Notes: generated from the sequence alone by a model not told the origin. A stretch of DNA of 64,000 nt from Rugamonas rivuli (GCF_009380165.1 NZ_WHUF01000001.1:930001-994000), one strand, 5' to 3'; counted from the stretch's first letter, positions 18,856-31,086 are shown. Made by a program: numbers and translations.

Positions 18856-19517
18856 TGGTCATGGACCTCGCCCAGTACCAGCTTGGCACTTCGCTGCAGG
18901 TGCCGCGCGGCGCCCACCTGTTCCGCACGCAGGATGAGGTGTGCGGCGATCTGCACTTTGTCCGCAGCGGCCATCTCAAGCTGTACCAGCCTTGCGGCGA
19001 CGGCGTTAATCGCATTATCGATTTCGTGCGGCCCGGCGACTGGATGGGCATCGACACCATAGGCGAGCAGCAGCGACATGCCTCCGCCCTCGCGCTGACG
19101 GACTGCCTGATCGATGTGGTGCAGTATCGCCAGCTGGCGGAGCTGATGGATGAAGAGCCTTACAGCTGCGACCTGTTCAGCGCGATGCTCAGTCGCGAGA
19201 TCGACCGCCAGCAGCTGGCCGCCGCCATCCTGCGCAGCGCCGGCGCCTGTCAACGTATCGTGATGTTCCTGCTGCAGCGCGCGGGACCGGCGCCGCAAGC
19301 GCCATCGCCGGAGATGCACTCGCCGCTGCCGATGTCGCGCCAGGACATCAGCGACTACCTCGGCCTGACCCCGGCCACGGTCAGCCGCACGCTCAGCGCC
19401 TTGAAGCGCAACGGCTGGATTTCGCTGGGCCAGCGCGGCTTCGTGGTGCTATCGCGCTCCGCACTGGAACAGGTGGCGGCCGGTGCGCCCGCGAACATCA
19501 TCCAGCACGCCGCCTGA
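18852..19517 (+). CDS. Second Crp/Fnr-family regulator coupled to fnr
   Basis: The 221-residue product has an N-terminal effector-binding beta-roll and a C-terminal winged helix with MSRQDISDYLGLTPATVSRTLSAL. It lacks the FNR cysteine cluster, so it senses something else or acts by heterodimerisation or as a constitutive factor. The recognition helix (T-SR) is related but not identical to E-SR, so operators may overlap. The ATG at 18852 overlaps the fnr stop as ATGA; a longer in-frame ATG (18714) lies deep inside fnr and is rejected. It ends 3 bases from the convergent tautomerase gene. Confidence 0.85.
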   Translation: MMVMDLAQYQLGTSLQVPRGAHLFRTQDEVCGDLHFVRSGHLKLYQPCGDGVNRIIDFVRPGDWMGIDTIGEQQRHASALALTDCLIDVVQYRQLAELMDEEPYSCDLFSAMLSREIDRQQLAAAILRSAGACQRIVMFLLQRAGPAPQAPSPEMHSPLPMSRQDISDYLGLTPATVSRTLSALKRNGWISLGQRGFVVLSRSALEQVAAGAPANIIQHAA

Positions 19518-19520
19518 TTT

Positions 19521-19733
19521 TTATACCGCAGCCTTGGGGCACCGCCTGCGGGTAGTGATGCTCTCTCGGTTCAGTCCCCAGTTATCGGTTTCCACCTCGT
19601 CGATGATGACGAAGGTGGTTGCCGGATCTTTGCTCAACACGCGGGTGAGCAAATCGGTGACGCCTTCGATCAGCTCCAGCTTCTGGGCTGACGTAACGCC
19701 TTCATTGGTAACGCGGATATTCACGTAGGGCAT
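19521..19733 (-). CDS. 4-oxalocrotonate tautomerase-family enzyme
   Basis: A 70-residue tautomerase-superfamily subunit. After removal of Met the catalytic Pro becomes residue 1 (MPYVNIRVTNEGV). The family uses this proline as a general base for keto-enol tautomerisation and assembles as dimers or hexamers. A GGAG ribosome site precedes the ATG. It is 11 bases downstream of an SDR gene on the same strand, suggesting a two-gene operon handling a small carbonyl metabolite; the substrate is unknown. Confidence 0.88.
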   Translation of the reverse strand: MPYVNIRVTNEGVTSAQKLELIEGVTDLLTRVLSKDPATTFVIIDEVETDNWGLNRESITTRRRCPKAAV

Positions 19734-19744
19734 GGCGCAGCTCC

Positions 19745-20476
19745 TTACCAGGTGCCGGCGGTGGCCCCGCCGTCGACCGGCAGCACCACGCCGCTGGTAA
19801 AACCGGATTCGGTCAGGTACAGCACCGCGTCCACCACATCCTGCACGCCGCCGATTTCCCCGGCAGGCGACAGTCCCTTCAAGAAGACCCGCGTGCCTTC
19901 GTCCTTGCCGTGCATCGGCGTATCGATGATGCCGGGAGCGACCGCGTTGACCTTGACGTTGGACGCCGCCAGTTCAAGCGCCAAACCACGCGTGGCGTTA
20001 TTCAGGCCGCCCTTGATCAGGATGGGCAGCAGCGCGGGCACCTTGGCGGTCGGCTGCAGCGCAAGGCTGGCGGTGATGGTGACGATATGTCCGCTACGGT
20101 TGGCGCTCATATGCCGCGCCGCCGCTTGCGACGGATAGAAGAAGCCCATCAGGTTGGTGTCGACGATGGACTTGACCTCGTCCTGCGTGTAGTCGCCGAC
20201 GGGCTTGGCGATGAAGATGCCGGCGTTGTTGATCAGGATGTCTACCTGGCCGAAAGCTGCGACGGCGCGCTCGAACAGCAAGGTGGCGGTGGCCGGGTCG
20301 GCGATATCGCCCGCTACCGGCAGGAAGTTGGCGGGATTGCCCCACTGGGCGGCCGCCGTTTGCAAACGGTCCAGCGTGCGGGCGTTGCCGACGACGTTGT
20401 AGCCGCGTTTGATATAAGCCTCTGCGGTGGCAAAGCCGATGCCGCTCGATGCGCCGGTGACGATGACTGTTTTCAT
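19745..20476 (-). CDS. SDR-family oxidoreductase lacking the usual catalytic Tyr
   Basis: The 243-residue protein has the NAD(P)-binding GASSGIG (8-14) and NNAG, and a C-terminal Rossmann core typical of short-chain dehydrogenases. The usual YxxxK is not seen: in the active-site region (ALLPILIKGGLN) the Lys is present but the residue four before it is Pro. I recall relatives with a similar Lys-Gly-Gly block, so this may be a subfamily trait and not a mutation. It is divergent from a LysR gene and upstream of a tautomerase; LysR probably regulates both. Confidence 0.85.
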   Translation of the reverse strand: MKTVIVTGASSGIGFATAEAYIKRGYNVVGNARTLDRLQTAAAQWGNPANFLPVAGDIADPATATLLFERAVAAFGQVDILINNAGIFIAKPVGDYTQDEVKSIVDTNLMGFFYPSQAAARHMSANRSGHIVTITASLALQPTAKVPALLPILIKGGLNNATRGLALELAASNVKVNAVAPGIIDTPMHGKDEGTRVFLKGLSPAGEIGGVQDVVDAVLYLTESGFTSGVVLPVDGGATAGTW

Positions 20477-20556
20477 GGTGTTTCTCCTTTTGGGTTACGG
20501 TGAAAATCACTATACTTATGACCCCTGCGTTGATAAACACATGCCAATGCAAGATA

Positions 20557-20578
20557 ATTGATACACAATGTAATCAAT
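20557..20578. promoter_or_regulatory. LysR-type operator candidate
   Basis: ATTGAT (20557-20562) and ATCAAT (20573-20578) form an interrupted palindrome, with T-N11-A spacing possible within it, in the SDR-LysR divergent region, ending 9 bases before the LysR start. Typical of autoregulatory LysR sites. Confidence 0.45.
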
Positions 20579-20587
20579 GAGGCGGAT

Positions 20588-21502
20588 ATGAAGCGCTATT
20601 TCGACGATGTCCTGTTGGGCAGCATAGAGCTGTTCTGCTTTGCTGCGGAACTGGGCAGCTTTACCGCAGCAGCTGCCGCCGCCAGCGTCACACCCGCTGC
20701 GGTGAGCCGCTCCATCGCCAGGCTGGAGGAAAGGCTGGGCGTACGCCTGTTCGTGCGCACCACGCGCCAGATACGCCTGACGGACGGCGGCAGGATCTAC
20801 TTCGAACAATGCCGGCAGGCGCTGTCGCAGTTGACGGACGCGGAGCGCCAGGTCACGGGCAGCCAGGCCAAGCCGGCCGGCATGCTGCGCGTCAGCGCGC
20901 CGACACCGTTTGCCCATTACCGCCTGCTGCCGCTGCTGGGTGAGTTCCGCCGCAAGTACCCGGAAGTCACGCTGGACATCCACATCAGCAACCGCAATAT
21001 CGACTTCGCCGACGAGGGCTATGACCTGGCGATACGCGGCCGCGCGCCGGCCGATTCGAATCTCATCGCGCGCAAGCTGGAGGATGCGGAACTGGTGCTG
21101 GTGGCGTCGCCCGCCTATCTGAAGCGCCACGGCAAGCCGCGCAAGCTGGAAGACCTGGCCAAACATGAATGCATACAGTTCGAACTGCCCAGCACCGGCC
21201 GCCGCATACCGTGGCTGTTCATGCAGGACGGCGTGGAAACCGAGATGCCGACCAGCGGCGGCCTATGCTGCTCGGAAGAAGTGCTGGGTATCGTGACGCT
21301 GGCGCGCGCCGGCGCAGGGCTGGTACAGACCTACCGCTACATCGTCGAACAGGACCTGGAGCGCGGCGACCTGGTCGAACTGCTGCCGCAGCATGGCGGC
21401 ACGTCGCGCCCCTTCATCCTCCTCTACCCGCACGCGCGCCATCTGTCTCTGCGGGTACGCACCTTTGTCGACTTCCTGGTGGCGCACCTGCCGCGCCGCT
21501 GA
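20588..21502 (+). CDS. LysR-family regulator of the SDR/tautomerase pair
   Basis: A 304-residue LysR protein: helix-turn-helix in the first 65 residues (FTAAAAAASVTPAAVSRSI), then a periplasmic-binding-protein-like effector domain. The start at 20588 follows a GAGG site; a longer frame from 20558 would include the operator. It is divergent from the SDR gene, the usual arrangement for a regulator and its target. The co-inducer is unknown. It converges on another LysR gene with 8 bases between stops. Confidence 0.9.
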   Translation: MKRYFDDVLLGSIELFCFAAELGSFTAAAAAASVTPAAVSRSIARLEERLGVRLFVRTTRQIRLTDGGRIYFEQCRQALSQLTDAERQVTGSQAKPAGMLRVSAPTPFAHYRLLPLLGEFRRKYPEVTLDIHISNRNIDFADEGYDLAIRGRAPADSNLIARKLEDAELVLVASPAYLKRHGKPRKLEDLAKHECIQFELPSTGRRIPWLFMQDGVETEMPTSGGLCCSEEVLGIVTLARAGAGLVQTYRYIVEQDLERGDLVELLPQHGGTSRPFILLYPHARHLSLRVRTFVDFLVAHLPRR

Positions 21503-21510
21503 GCGAGGCT

Positions 21511-22368
21511 TCAAGCGAGGATTTCCGCGAAGGCGCTGCGGGCCGGGTGGTGCAGCACGTCCTTGCGCCACACCAGCAGGGTCTCCACCTGCGTGATATG
21601 CGGCGGCAGCGCGTGCTGGCGTATCGTCCTGGCCAGCTTGCGCTGGTTGAGTATCTCCTTCGGCATGATCGCGACGCCCATCCCGGCCGCCACGCAGCCG
21701 AGGATCGCTTCGTAGGTGCCGAACTCCGACACGCGCGCCGGCGCCACGTCGCCCTCGGCGAACCAGGCTTCCAGACGGCGTCTGTAGGTACAGCCGGAAC
21801 GGAACACCAGCAGATTGCGCCGCGCCACGTCCTGCGGCGACGCCACCGGCAGATGGTCGTGGCAGGTGATCAGAACCAGCTCTTCCTCGAACGCCGGCAG
21901 GCAGGCCAGTTCGGTGTGCGGCACCGGGCCGGCCACCAGGGCCACGTCCAGCCGGTGTTTCAGCACGCCCTCAAGCAGCTGGTCGGTCGGCGCGGTATCC
22001 AGCATCAGCTCCACATGCGGATGCTTGCGATGGAACGCGGCCAGCGCGTGCGGCAGGCGGGCGGCCGCCGTGGTCTCCATCGAACCGATGCGCAACTGGC
22101 CGGACGGCTTCTGGTCCGGCTGCACGGCGGCCTGCGCCTCGTCCGCCAGCTGCAGCAGGCGGTCGGCGTAGGCCAGCAGCCGCGAACCCTCGGCGGTGAT
22201 CTGCAGCTTGCGGCCGGAGCGCAGGAACAGCGCCACGCCGAGCGAGTCCTCCAGCTGCGTCAACCGGGCCGACACATTGGACTGCACGCGGTTCAGCCGC
22301 GAGGCGGCCAGCGTAACGCTGCCTTCTTCGGCAACCGCTTTGAAAATGCGCAGGGCGGAGAGTTCCAT
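21511..22368 (-). CDS. LysR-family regulator of the MFS exporter
   Basis: A 285-residue LysR protein with helix-turn-helix (VTLAASRLNRVQSNVSARLTQ, about 17-37) and the conserved LEDSLGVALF. The remainder is a small-molecule-sensing domain. It is divergent from the DHA2-type MFS exporter, its probable target. Ligand unknown. Confidence 0.9.
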   Translation of the reverse strand: MELSALRIFKAVAEEGSVTLAASRLNRVQSNVSARLTQLEDSLGVALFLRSGRKLQITAEGSRLLAYADRLLQLADEAQAAVQPDQKPSGQLRIGSMETTAAARLPHALAAFHRKHPHVELMLDTAPTDQLLEGVLKHRLDVALVAGPVPHTELACLPAFEEELVLITCHDHLPVASPQDVARRNLLVFRSGCTYRRRLEAWFAEGDVAPARVSEFGTYEAILGCVAAGMGVAIMPKEILNQRKLARTIRQHALPPHITQVETLLVWRKDVLHHPARSAFAEILA

Positions 22369-22446
22369 GGTCGATTCTTAAAATGAGATAGATAGCTTCA
22401 TTATTATTCATTTTTTTAAATAGTCAAACCATCCTATAGTGCAGTC

Positions 22447-23850
22447 ATGAAAACCGACCACACCCCCTCCCTGGCCATCCTGCTCGCTTGCAGCTTCGCC
22501 TTCATCATCGTCCAGCTGGACGTCACCATCGTCAATGTGGCCCTGCCGCAGATCGGCCGCGAACTGGGTGCGAGCGTGACGGACTTGCAGTGGGTGGTGG
22601 ACGCCTACACGCTGGGCTTCGCCGTATTCCTGCTGTCCGCCGGCGCGCTGGGGGACAAATTCGGCTCGCGCCGCATCTTCATGACCGGCTTTGCATTGTT
22701 CACGGCGGCCTCGCTGGCGTGCGCGATGGCGCCCACGGCGCTGGTGCTCAACATCGCCCGCGCGCTGCAAGGCACCGGCGCCGCGCTGCTGGTGCCCAGC
22801 TCCCTCGCCATCCTCAACACCGCCTATGCGGACGACAAGGCCATGCTGGCGAAAGCCATCGCCTGGTGGACCGCGGCGGGCGGCGTGTCGATCGCGGCCG
22901 GGCCGGTGCTGGGTGGGCTGCTGCTGTCGGTATCGGGATGGCGCAGCATCTTCTGGGTCAACATCCCCATCTGCATCGCCGGCTTCTGGCTGACCCGCCG
23001 CGTGGTGCCGGCGGCAGCCGGCCGCGATCCCCACCGCGCGCTGGACCTGGCGGGACAGCTGCTGGCCATCGTTGCGCTGACAGGCCTGATCGGTGCCATC
23101 ATCGAGTTCGAATCGCTGGGCTGGACGCACTGGCTGGTGCGCACAGGTTTTGCCGCCGCCATCGTGGCCGGTGCGCTGTTCATCCGTGTCGAGGCACGCA
23201 GCGCGGCGCCGATGCTGCCACTGCCGCTGTTCCGCAACGCGCCCTTCTCCGGCGCCGTGCTGTTCGGCGTGCTGATGAATTTTTCATACTATGGCGTGAT
23301 CTTTGTGCTCAGCTTCTACCTGCAAAAACTGCGCGGCTTCAGCGTGCTGCATGCGGGGCTCGTGTTCCTGCCGCTGACGGCGACTTTCATCCTGTCGAAC
23401 ATCGTCAGCGGCTGGATGGCGCCGCGCACCGGCTTGCGCCTGCCGATGATAGCGGGCGCCCTGATCGGCGCCAGCGGCTACGCGCTGCTGGGCTGGCAGG
23501 GTATATCCAGCGAAGCCACTTTTCTGCAGATGCTGCCCGGCCTGGCGTTGATCCCGGCCGGCATGGGGCTGGCCGTGCCGGCGATGACCACCTCGATACT
23601 GTCCGGCGTGGAGCGCCGCCAGGCCGGCACCGCGTCGGCTGTGCTGAACACCGCGCGCCAGGTCGGCGGCGCGGCGGGGGTGGCCGTGTTCGGCGCGCTG
23701 GCGGCGGCGGACGGCAGCCTGCGCGCGCTTGGCGGCATCCAGCAGGCGATGGCGGTATCTAGCGGTTTGCTATTGATCGCGGCGTTGCTGGCAGTGGCTT
23801 GCATCCGTCCGTTTCAAGCATCCAACACACTGAAGGTTCAGCCTCGGTAG
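22447..23850 (+). CDS. MFS transporter, DHA2 (14-TM) drug-efflux family
   Basis: A 467-residue inner-membrane protein with the DHA2 hallmark LDVTIVNVALP in TM1, the loop motif GALGDKFGSRRIF between TM2 and TM3, and about 14 hydrophobic segments. It is expected to be a proton-driven exporter (EmrB/QacA type). A divergent LysR regulator suggests inducible expression. Substrate is not predictable. Confidence 0.9.
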   Translation: MKTDHTPSLAILLACSFAFIIVQLDVTIVNVALPQIGRELGASVTDLQWVVDAYTLGFAVFLLSAGALGDKFGSRRIFMTGFALFTAASLACAMAPTALVLNIARALQGTGAALLVPSSLAILNTAYADDKAMLAKAIAWWTAAGGVSIAAGPVLGGLLLSVSGWRSIFWVNIPICIAGFWLTRRVVPAAAGRDPHRALDLAGQLLAIVALTGLIGAIIEFESLGWTHWLVRTGFAAAIVAGALFIRVEARSAAPMLPLPLFRNAPFSGAVLFGVLMNFSYYGVIFVLSFYLQKLRGFSVLHAGLVFLPLTATFILSNIVSGWMAPRTGLRLPMIAGALIGASGYALLGWQGISSEATFLQMLPGLALIPAGMGLAVPAMTTSILSGVERRQAGTASAVLNTARQVGGAAGVAVFGALAAADGSLRALGGIQQAMAVSSGLLLIAALLAVACIRPFQASNTLKVQPR

Positions 23851-23895
23851 CCGTCCAAATCTGTCATACTGATGTTTTTTCGCTGGTATGGATAG

Positions 23896-24231
23896 ATGGA
23901 CCCGAGACGAGAACATGTGCGCCGGCTGCTACAAGTGGATGCCCACGTCAGCGACATGGATGGCCAAAACAACGCTATCGCACAAATCATAGACATTTCG
24001 CGCATGGGCGTGGCCTTCCTCAGCGATCACCAGCTGCCGGTGGACAGCACCTATGTACTGACTTTCAGTTTTCCGGGCAGCCCTGTCCAGAACAAAGTCA
24101 CGCTGATCGTGCTGCACAGCGCCATGATCGGAACGCAGGGCCGTTACCGCAACGGCGCGCGCTTCCTGACCATACCCGACGAGACGGCGGAGCTGATCTT
24201 CGAATACGTGACCAGCGCCCCCGCAAACTGA
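23896..24231 (+). CDS. PilZ-domain c-di-GMP-binding protein
   Basis: The 111-residue single-domain protein has the two PilZ elements: RREHVRR near residues 4-10 and DISRMG (about 33-38), which match RxxxR and (D/N)xSxxG. PilZ proteins bind c-di-GMP and act as effectors for motility, exopolysaccharide or transcription. No partner domain. It converges on glpK with 5 bases between stops. Confidence 0.85.
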   Translation: MDPRREHVRRLLQVDAHVSDMDGQNNAIAQIIDISRMGVAFLSDHQLPVDSTYVLTFSFPGSPVQNKVTLIVLHSAMIGTQGRYRNGARFLTIPDETAELIFEYVTSAPAN

Positions 24232-24236
24232 AGCCG

Positions 24237-25724
24237 TCAGGGCGCCAGCCAGCCGGCGGCGCGTTGCAAGGCCCGCCGCCACTGGGCCATCTGCTGCTCG
24301 CGCTGGTCGCGGCCCATGGCCGGTTCGAAGCAGCGCTCCACCACCCAATGCGATTCCAGCTCGTCCAGCCCCTGCCAGTAGCCCACGCCCAGCCCCGCCA
24401 GTTGCGCCGCGCCGAGGGCTGTGGTTTCGATGTTCACTGGCCGCACCACGGGCACTCCCAGCAAGTCGGCTTGCAGCTGCATCAGCATGTCGCTGCGCGA
24501 GCCGCCGCCATCCACCCGCAGCTCGGTCAGCGCCATGCCTGCATCGCTCTCGATGGCCGCCAGCACGTCGACGTTCTGGCAGGCGATGCCCTCCAGCGCA
24601 GCCCTGGCGATATGGGCTTTGCCTGAGCCTCGGCTCAAACCAAGGATCGCGCCACGCGCGAACGGATCCCAGTGCGGCGCACCCAAGCCGGTGAAGGCCG
24701 GCACCAGCATCACGCCGTCGGCATCGGGCACGGTCGCGGCCAGTGCGTCGATCTGCTCGACGACGTCGACGATGCCCAGGCCGTCGCGCAGCCATTGCAG
24801 CGTGGCGCCGGCCATGAAGACGCTGCCCTCCAACAGATAGCTGGTCTCCTTCCCGCGTGTCCAGCCCAATGTCGACAACAGCTTGTGCTGCGACGCCACC
24901 GGCTCGGCGCCGACGTTCATCAGCATGAAGCTGCCGGTGCCGAAGGTGTTCTTGGCGCTGCCGCGACGGTGGCAAGCCTGGCCGAACGTGGCCGCCTGCT
25001 GGTCGCCCGCGATGCCGGCCAGCGGCACCGGACAGCCCAGCAGTTCCGGCAGCGTATGCGCCGCCACGCCGCTGCTGTCGACCACCTGCGGCAGCAGCGC
25101 GGGCGGTATGTCGAACAGTGCCAGCAAATCCGCATCCCAGGTGCGGGTATGCAGATTGAACAGCATGGTGCGGGAGGCGTTGCCCGCATCCGTGATGTGC
25201 GCGCCCGTCAGCTTGTAGGCCAGCCAGGTATCGACCGTGCCGAAAGCCAGTTCGCCGCGTTCCGCGCGCTTGCGGGCGCCGGGTATGTGCTCCAGCATCC
25301 ACTTCAGCTTCGTCGCGGAGAAGTAGGCGTCGATCACCAGGCCTGTCTTCTCGCCCACCCACGGTTCCAGCCCGTCGCGGCGCAGGCTTTCGCAGTAGTC
25401 GGCGGTGCGGCGGTCCTGCCAGACGACGGCGTTCATCAGCGGCAGGCCGGTGGCGCGGTCCCACAGCACGGTGGTCTCGCGCTGGTTGGCGATGCCGATG
25501 GCGGCCAGCTGCGATGGCGCCACGCCCTGCTGCGCCAGCACCTGCCGCATGACGGTCAACTGCGATTTCCAGATCTCTTGCGGGCAGTGCTCCACCCAGC
25601 CCTGCTGCGGAAAGATCTGCCGGAACGCCTGCTGCGCCATGCCCGCCATCCGGCCCGCACGGTCGAACAGCACCGCGCGCGAACTGGATGTACCCTGGTC
25701 CAGCGCCAGTATGTAATCACGCAT
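24237..25724 (-). CDS. glpK: Glycerol kinase
   Basis: A 495-residue FGGY-family kinase starting [17 protein letters not shown] and containing the glycerol-kinase-specific blocks [11 protein letters not shown] and GTGSFMLMN. It phosphorylates glycerol to sn-glycerol-3-phosphate in the cytoplasm. The start overlaps glpD by 8 bases, and both are the distal genes of the fatty-acid/glyceride cluster, where it would process glycerol released by the upstream hydrolase. Confidence 0.97.
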   Translation of the reverse strand: MRDYILALDQGTSSSRAVLFDRAGRMAGMAQQAFRQIFPQQGWVEHCPQEIWKSQLTVMRQVLAQQGVAPSQLAAIGIANQRETTVLWDRATGLPLMNAVVWQDRRTADYCESLRRDGLEPWVGEKTGLVIDAYFSATKLKWMLEHIPGARKRAERGELAFGTVDTWLAYKLTGAHITDAGNASRTMLFNLHTRTWDADLLALFDIPPALLPQVVDSSGVAAHTLPELLGCPVPLAGIAGDQQAATFGQACHRRGSAKNTFGTGSFMLMNVGAEPVASQHKLLSTLGWTRGKETSYLLEGSVFMAGATLQWLRDGLGIVDVVEQIDALAATVPDADGVMLVPAFTGLGAPHWDPFARGAILGLSRGSGKAHIARAALEGIACQNVDVLAAIESDAGMALTELRVDGGGSRSDMLMQLQADLLGVPVVRPVNIETTALGAAQLAGLGVGYWQGLDELESHWVVERCFEPAMGRDQREQQMAQWRRALQRAAGWLAP

Positions 25725-27234
25725 GATGGTGCATCCATTCCGTCAGCGCCGCAGCGGTCTCCGGATGCGTGTGCAGCCCAAGCTTGGTGCGGCGCCACAG
25801 CACGTCGTCTGCGCTACGCGCCCATTCCACATCGATGAGATAGCGCACCTCGCGCTCGTACAGGTCGGCCGCGAACTGGCGGCCCATGCAAGCCGGCGTG
25901 CTGCATCCGTCCAGCATGCGGTGCATGCGGGTGCCGTAGGCGTGGGCATAGCGCGTGATCACACGTGCAGGCAGCCAGCTGTATCGGCGCTGCGCCTCGC
26001 GCACGAACGCTCCGAAGCCGACCACCGAACGGTCATCGGGTCGCATGCCGTGGATGTCGCCGCCCGGCAGGCAAGTTCCGGCGGTCCAGGCATCGCCCTG
26101 CGCGCCAAGGACGGCGCACACGCGGTCTACCGCTTCCTCGGCCAGCTTGCGATAGGTGGTGATCTTGCCGCCGAAGACGGACAGCAACGGCGCCGCTTTC
26201 TCGTCCATCACCAGTTGATAGTCGCGGGTGACGGCCTTGGCGTCGCCTGCGCCGTCGTCCACCAGCGGCCGCACGCCCGCATAGCTCCACACCACATCGG
26301 CCGGCCGTACCGGCTGTTTGAAGTAGGTGCTGCTCAAGTCGCACAGGTAGGCTACTTCCTCCGGGCTGATCTCGACCTTACCCATGTCGCCGTCGTAATC
26401 GAGGTCGGTGGTGCCGATCAGCGTGTACTCGCCCTGATACGGAATGGCGAACACGATGCGGCCGTCCGCATGCTGGAAAATATAGGCGTCATCGTGCTGG
26501 AACAGGCGCTTGACGACGATATGGCTGCCTTTCACCAGACGCAGGCCGCCTTTAGCCGCGCCCACCGCGCCATGGCGCAGCTTCATCGCCCACGAGCCTC
26601 CGGCGTTGACCACACAACGTGCGCGCACGCCAGTCACAGCGCCGTCGGTGCCGCGCAGCGTGGCCGTCCAGTGGCCATCCTCGGCCATCAGGGTCAGGCA
26701 CTCGGTGCGCGTCAGCACGCGGGCGCCCCGCTCCGCCGCGTCGATGGCGTTGGCGACCACCAGCCGCGCGTCGTCGACGGCGGCGTCGAAGTAGGTAAAG
26801 CCGCGCCGGTAGGCTGACTTGAGCGGCGCTCCGGCGGCATGGCGCCGCAGGTCGATGCCTTCCGATCCGCCCAACAGCTTGCGCGGCGCCAGATGGTCGT
26901 AGAGGAACAGGCCGGCCCGCAGCATCCACGCGGGTCGCAGGCCGGGCGCGTGCGGCATCACGAAGCGCAGCGGCGCTATCAGGTGCGGCGCGCAGCGCAT
27001 CAGCACTTCGCGTTCGATCAGCGCCTTGCGCACCAGGCCGAATTCGTAGTACTGGAGGTAGCGCAGGCCGCCGTGTATCAGCTTGGAGGATGCGGACGAG
27101 GTATGCGACGCCAGGTCGTCCTTCTCGCACAGCAGCACAGACAGGCCGCGCCCGGCGGCGTCGCGCGCGATGCCTGCGCCGTTGATGCCGCCACCGACCA
27201 CCAGCACATCGCAATCGAAAACAGGCGGCTTCAA
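25717..27234 (-). CDS. glpD: Aerobic glycerol-3-phosphate dehydrogenase
   Basis: A 505-residue flavoprotein with FAD-binding [19 protein letters not shown] (about 12-30), then the GlpD blocks [16 protein letters not shown] and a C-terminal helical domain. It oxidises glycerol-3-phosphate to dihydroxyacetone phosphate and passes electrons to quinone at the membrane. The start overlaps the SDR stop by 4 bases and the end overlaps glpK by 8, so the genes are translationally coupled. Confidence 0.97.
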   Translation of the reverse strand: MKPPVFDCDVLVVGGGINGAGIARDAAGRGLSVLLCEKDDLASHTSSASSKLIHGGLRYLQYYEFGLVRKALIEREVLMRCAPHLIAPLRFVMPHAPGLRPAWMLRAGLFLYDHLAPRKLLGGSEGIDLRRHAAGAPLKSAYRRGFTYFDAAVDDARLVVANAIDAAERGARVLTRTECLTLMAEDGHWTATLRGTDGAVTGVRARCVVNAGGSWAMKLRHGAVGAAKGGLRLVKGSHIVVKRLFQHDDAYIFQHADGRIVFAIPYQGEYTLIGTTDLDYDGDMGKVEISPEEVAYLCDLSSTYFKQPVRPADVVWSYAGVRPLVDDGAGDAKAVTRDYQLVMDEKAAPLLSVFGGKITTYRKLAEEAVDRVCAVLGAQGDAWTAGTCLPGGDIHGMRPDDRSVVGFGAFVREAQRRYSWLPARVITRYAHAYGTRMHRMLDGCSTPACMGRQFAADLYEREVRYLIDVEWARSADDVLWRRTKLGLHTHPETAAALTEWMHHHA

Positions 27235-28064
27235 ATGCTGGTGCTCCGAGGCCGCAACGAATCGACCAGCATGGCGCCGAATTCATGGCCGCCTACCGCC
27301 GTCTGGCCGCCGTCGATGGGCAGCACTACGCCGTTGATATAGTCGGCCGCGCCGCTGGCGAGGAACAGGGCCAGCGATGCGATCTCCTCGCGCGCGCCGG
27401 CGCGGCCGGAAGGTATGCTGCCCAGCAGCCGGTCCCAGCTCCGTTGCCCGTCCGGCGCCAGGCGCCGCATGCCCTCGGTGTCGCCGACTGGACCCGGGGC
27501 GATGCCGACGCAGCGTATGCCTTGAGCGCCCCACTCGACGGCCAGGGTTTTCATCAACATGTCCACGCCGGCCTTGGCGGCGCAGACGTGGCTCTGCGTG
27601 GCGGTCGGCATGGTGGACTGCACCGCCGATATCGCCAGCACCAGGCTGCCCGGCTTGGCCAGGTATTCGTGGGCCGCATGTACGGTGTTGAAGGTCCCGA
27701 TCAAATCGATATCGATCACGGTACGGAAGCCCTTGGACGACATGTCCATCGCCGGTGCGACGAAATTGCCGGCCGCGCCGGCGACCACGATATCCAGCCG
27801 CCCGAACTCGCGCTGCGCGTGATGCAGCGCCGCGCTGACCTGGTCGTAATCGCGCACGTCGGCGGAAAGGCCTATCGCCCTGCCGCCCGCCGCGTTGATC
27901 GCCGCAGCGGCGCGCTGCGCCTTCGCCAGATCGCGGCCGACGATGGTGACGGCCGCGCCGGCAGCGGCCATGCGCTCGGCGATGCACTGGTTGATGCCGC
28001 TGCCGCCGCCGGTGATAAAGGCAGCCTTCCCCGCCAGCAGATTCGGTTGAAACACGTCTTTCAT
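27231..28064 (-). CDS. SDR oxidoreductase resembling 2,4-dienoyl-CoA reductase
   Basis: The 277-residue SDR has GGGSGIN (NADP-binding, about 19-25), VAGAAGNF in place of NNAG, and the block [21 protein letters not shown] with [16 protein letters not shown] sequence. This matches peroxisomal/bacterial 2,4-dienoyl-CoA reductases, which lack the normal SDR Tyr. Such an enzyme removes double bonds during beta-oxidation of polyunsaturated fatty acids. It overlaps the hydrolase and glpD genes by 4 bases on each side. Assignment is good at family level; the CoA-ester substrate is inferred. Confidence 0.8.
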   Translation of the reverse strand: MKDVFQPNLLAGKAAFITGGGSGINQCIAERMAAAGAAVTIVGRDLAKAQRAAAAINAAGGRAIGLSADVRDYDQVSAALHHAQREFGRLDIVVAGAAGNFVAPAMDMSSKGFRTVIDIDLIGTFNTVHAAHEYLAKPGSLVLAISAVQSTMPTATQSHVCAAKAGVDMLMKTLAVEWGAQGIRCVGIAPGPVGDTEGMRRLAPDGQRSWDRLLGSIPSGRAGAREEIASLALFLASGAADYINGVVLPIDGGQTAVGGHEFGAMLVDSLRPRSTSI

Positions 28065-28933
28065 AATTCTCCTGTCACCCTGGCCAGCCAGGCGAGCAAA
28101 TTGGCGATGACCTCATCGCGGTTGGTTTCATTGAGTACCTCATGACGCGCGCCGCCGTAGACATGGGTCGAGACATCGCGCATGCTCGCCTTGCGCAGCC
28201 GCGCCACCAGCGGATCGAACCACGCCAGCATACCGTTGACCGGATCGCTGTCGCCGGTGAACAGGTACATCGGCAGATCCTTGGGCATGCGCGCCAGTTG
28301 CGCCGGATCCGCAGTGCGCAGGCCGGTGTCGAAGATCGAGAACAGCGACGCCTCGGTCAGCGGGAAGGCGCACAGCGGATCGGCGATGTAGGCCGCCGGC
28401 ACGGCAGGATCGCGGCTCAGCCAATCGACCGGCGATTGCGCATCCGGCACCGTGGCGTTGGCCGTTTCGACCGTCCAGCCGGAGACGCGCGGATCCAGCA
28501 GCTCCAGCGCTGTGGTGCCGGACAACGCCACCGCGTCCAGCAAGCCGCCGTGGTCGAGCAGGTAGATCTGCGCGGCCATGGAGCCCATGCTGTGCGCCAG
28601 CATCACCATCGGCAGGCCGGGGTGGCTGTCTTCGGCGTGGCGCGTCACGCGCACCATGTCGTCGACCAGCCCCTGGAAGCCGCGTGGGCCGAAGTCACCC
28701 AAAGTGCCGAGTTCACGCGCCAGCATGCCGTGGCCGCGATGTTCGCTGGCGTAGACCACGTAGTCCGCCGCCACCAGCGCTTCCGCCACGTGCCGGTAGC
28801 GCATCGAATGCTCGGCCATGCCGTGCACGATCTGGACGATGGCGCGGGGCTTGGTGCGCCCCTGCCAGCAAATGACTTCGATCGATTGGCCGTCGTCGGC
28901 CGTTAGCGTGAGCCGTTGTTCCTGTATCGTCAT
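28061..28933 (-). CDS. Alpha/beta hydrolase, monoacylglycerol-lipase-like
   Basis: The 290-residue protein has the serine-nucleophile motif GxSxG as AHSMGSM, the oxyanion-region VHGMAEHSMRY and HRGHGMLAREL, and a late GARHEVLNE that supplies the catalytic His. This is the serine aminopeptidase S33/monoacylglycerol lipase type. No signal peptide, so cytoplasmic. In an operon with acyl-CoA ligase, glycerol kinase and glpD it most simply cleaves monoacylglycerol to fatty acid plus glycerol. It overlaps the SDR by 4 bases and follows the receptor gene by 11. Confidence 0.85.
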   Translation of the reverse strand: MTIQEQRLTLTADDGQSIEVICWQGRTKPRAIVQIVHGMAEHSMRYRHVAEALVAADYVVYASEHRGHGMLARELGTLGDFGPRGFQGLVDDMVRVTRHAEDSHPGLPMVMLAHSMGSMAAQIYLLDHGGLLDAVALSGTTALELLDPRVSGWTVETANATVPDAQSPVDWLSRDPAVPAAYIADPLCAFPLTEASLFSIFDTGLRTADPAQLARMPKDLPMYLFTGDSDPVNGMLAWFDPLVARLRKASMRDVSTHVYGGARHEVLNETNRDEVIANLLAWLARVTGEL

Positions 28934-28944
28934 CGCGACCTCCC

Positions 28945-31086
<2,142 letters not shown>

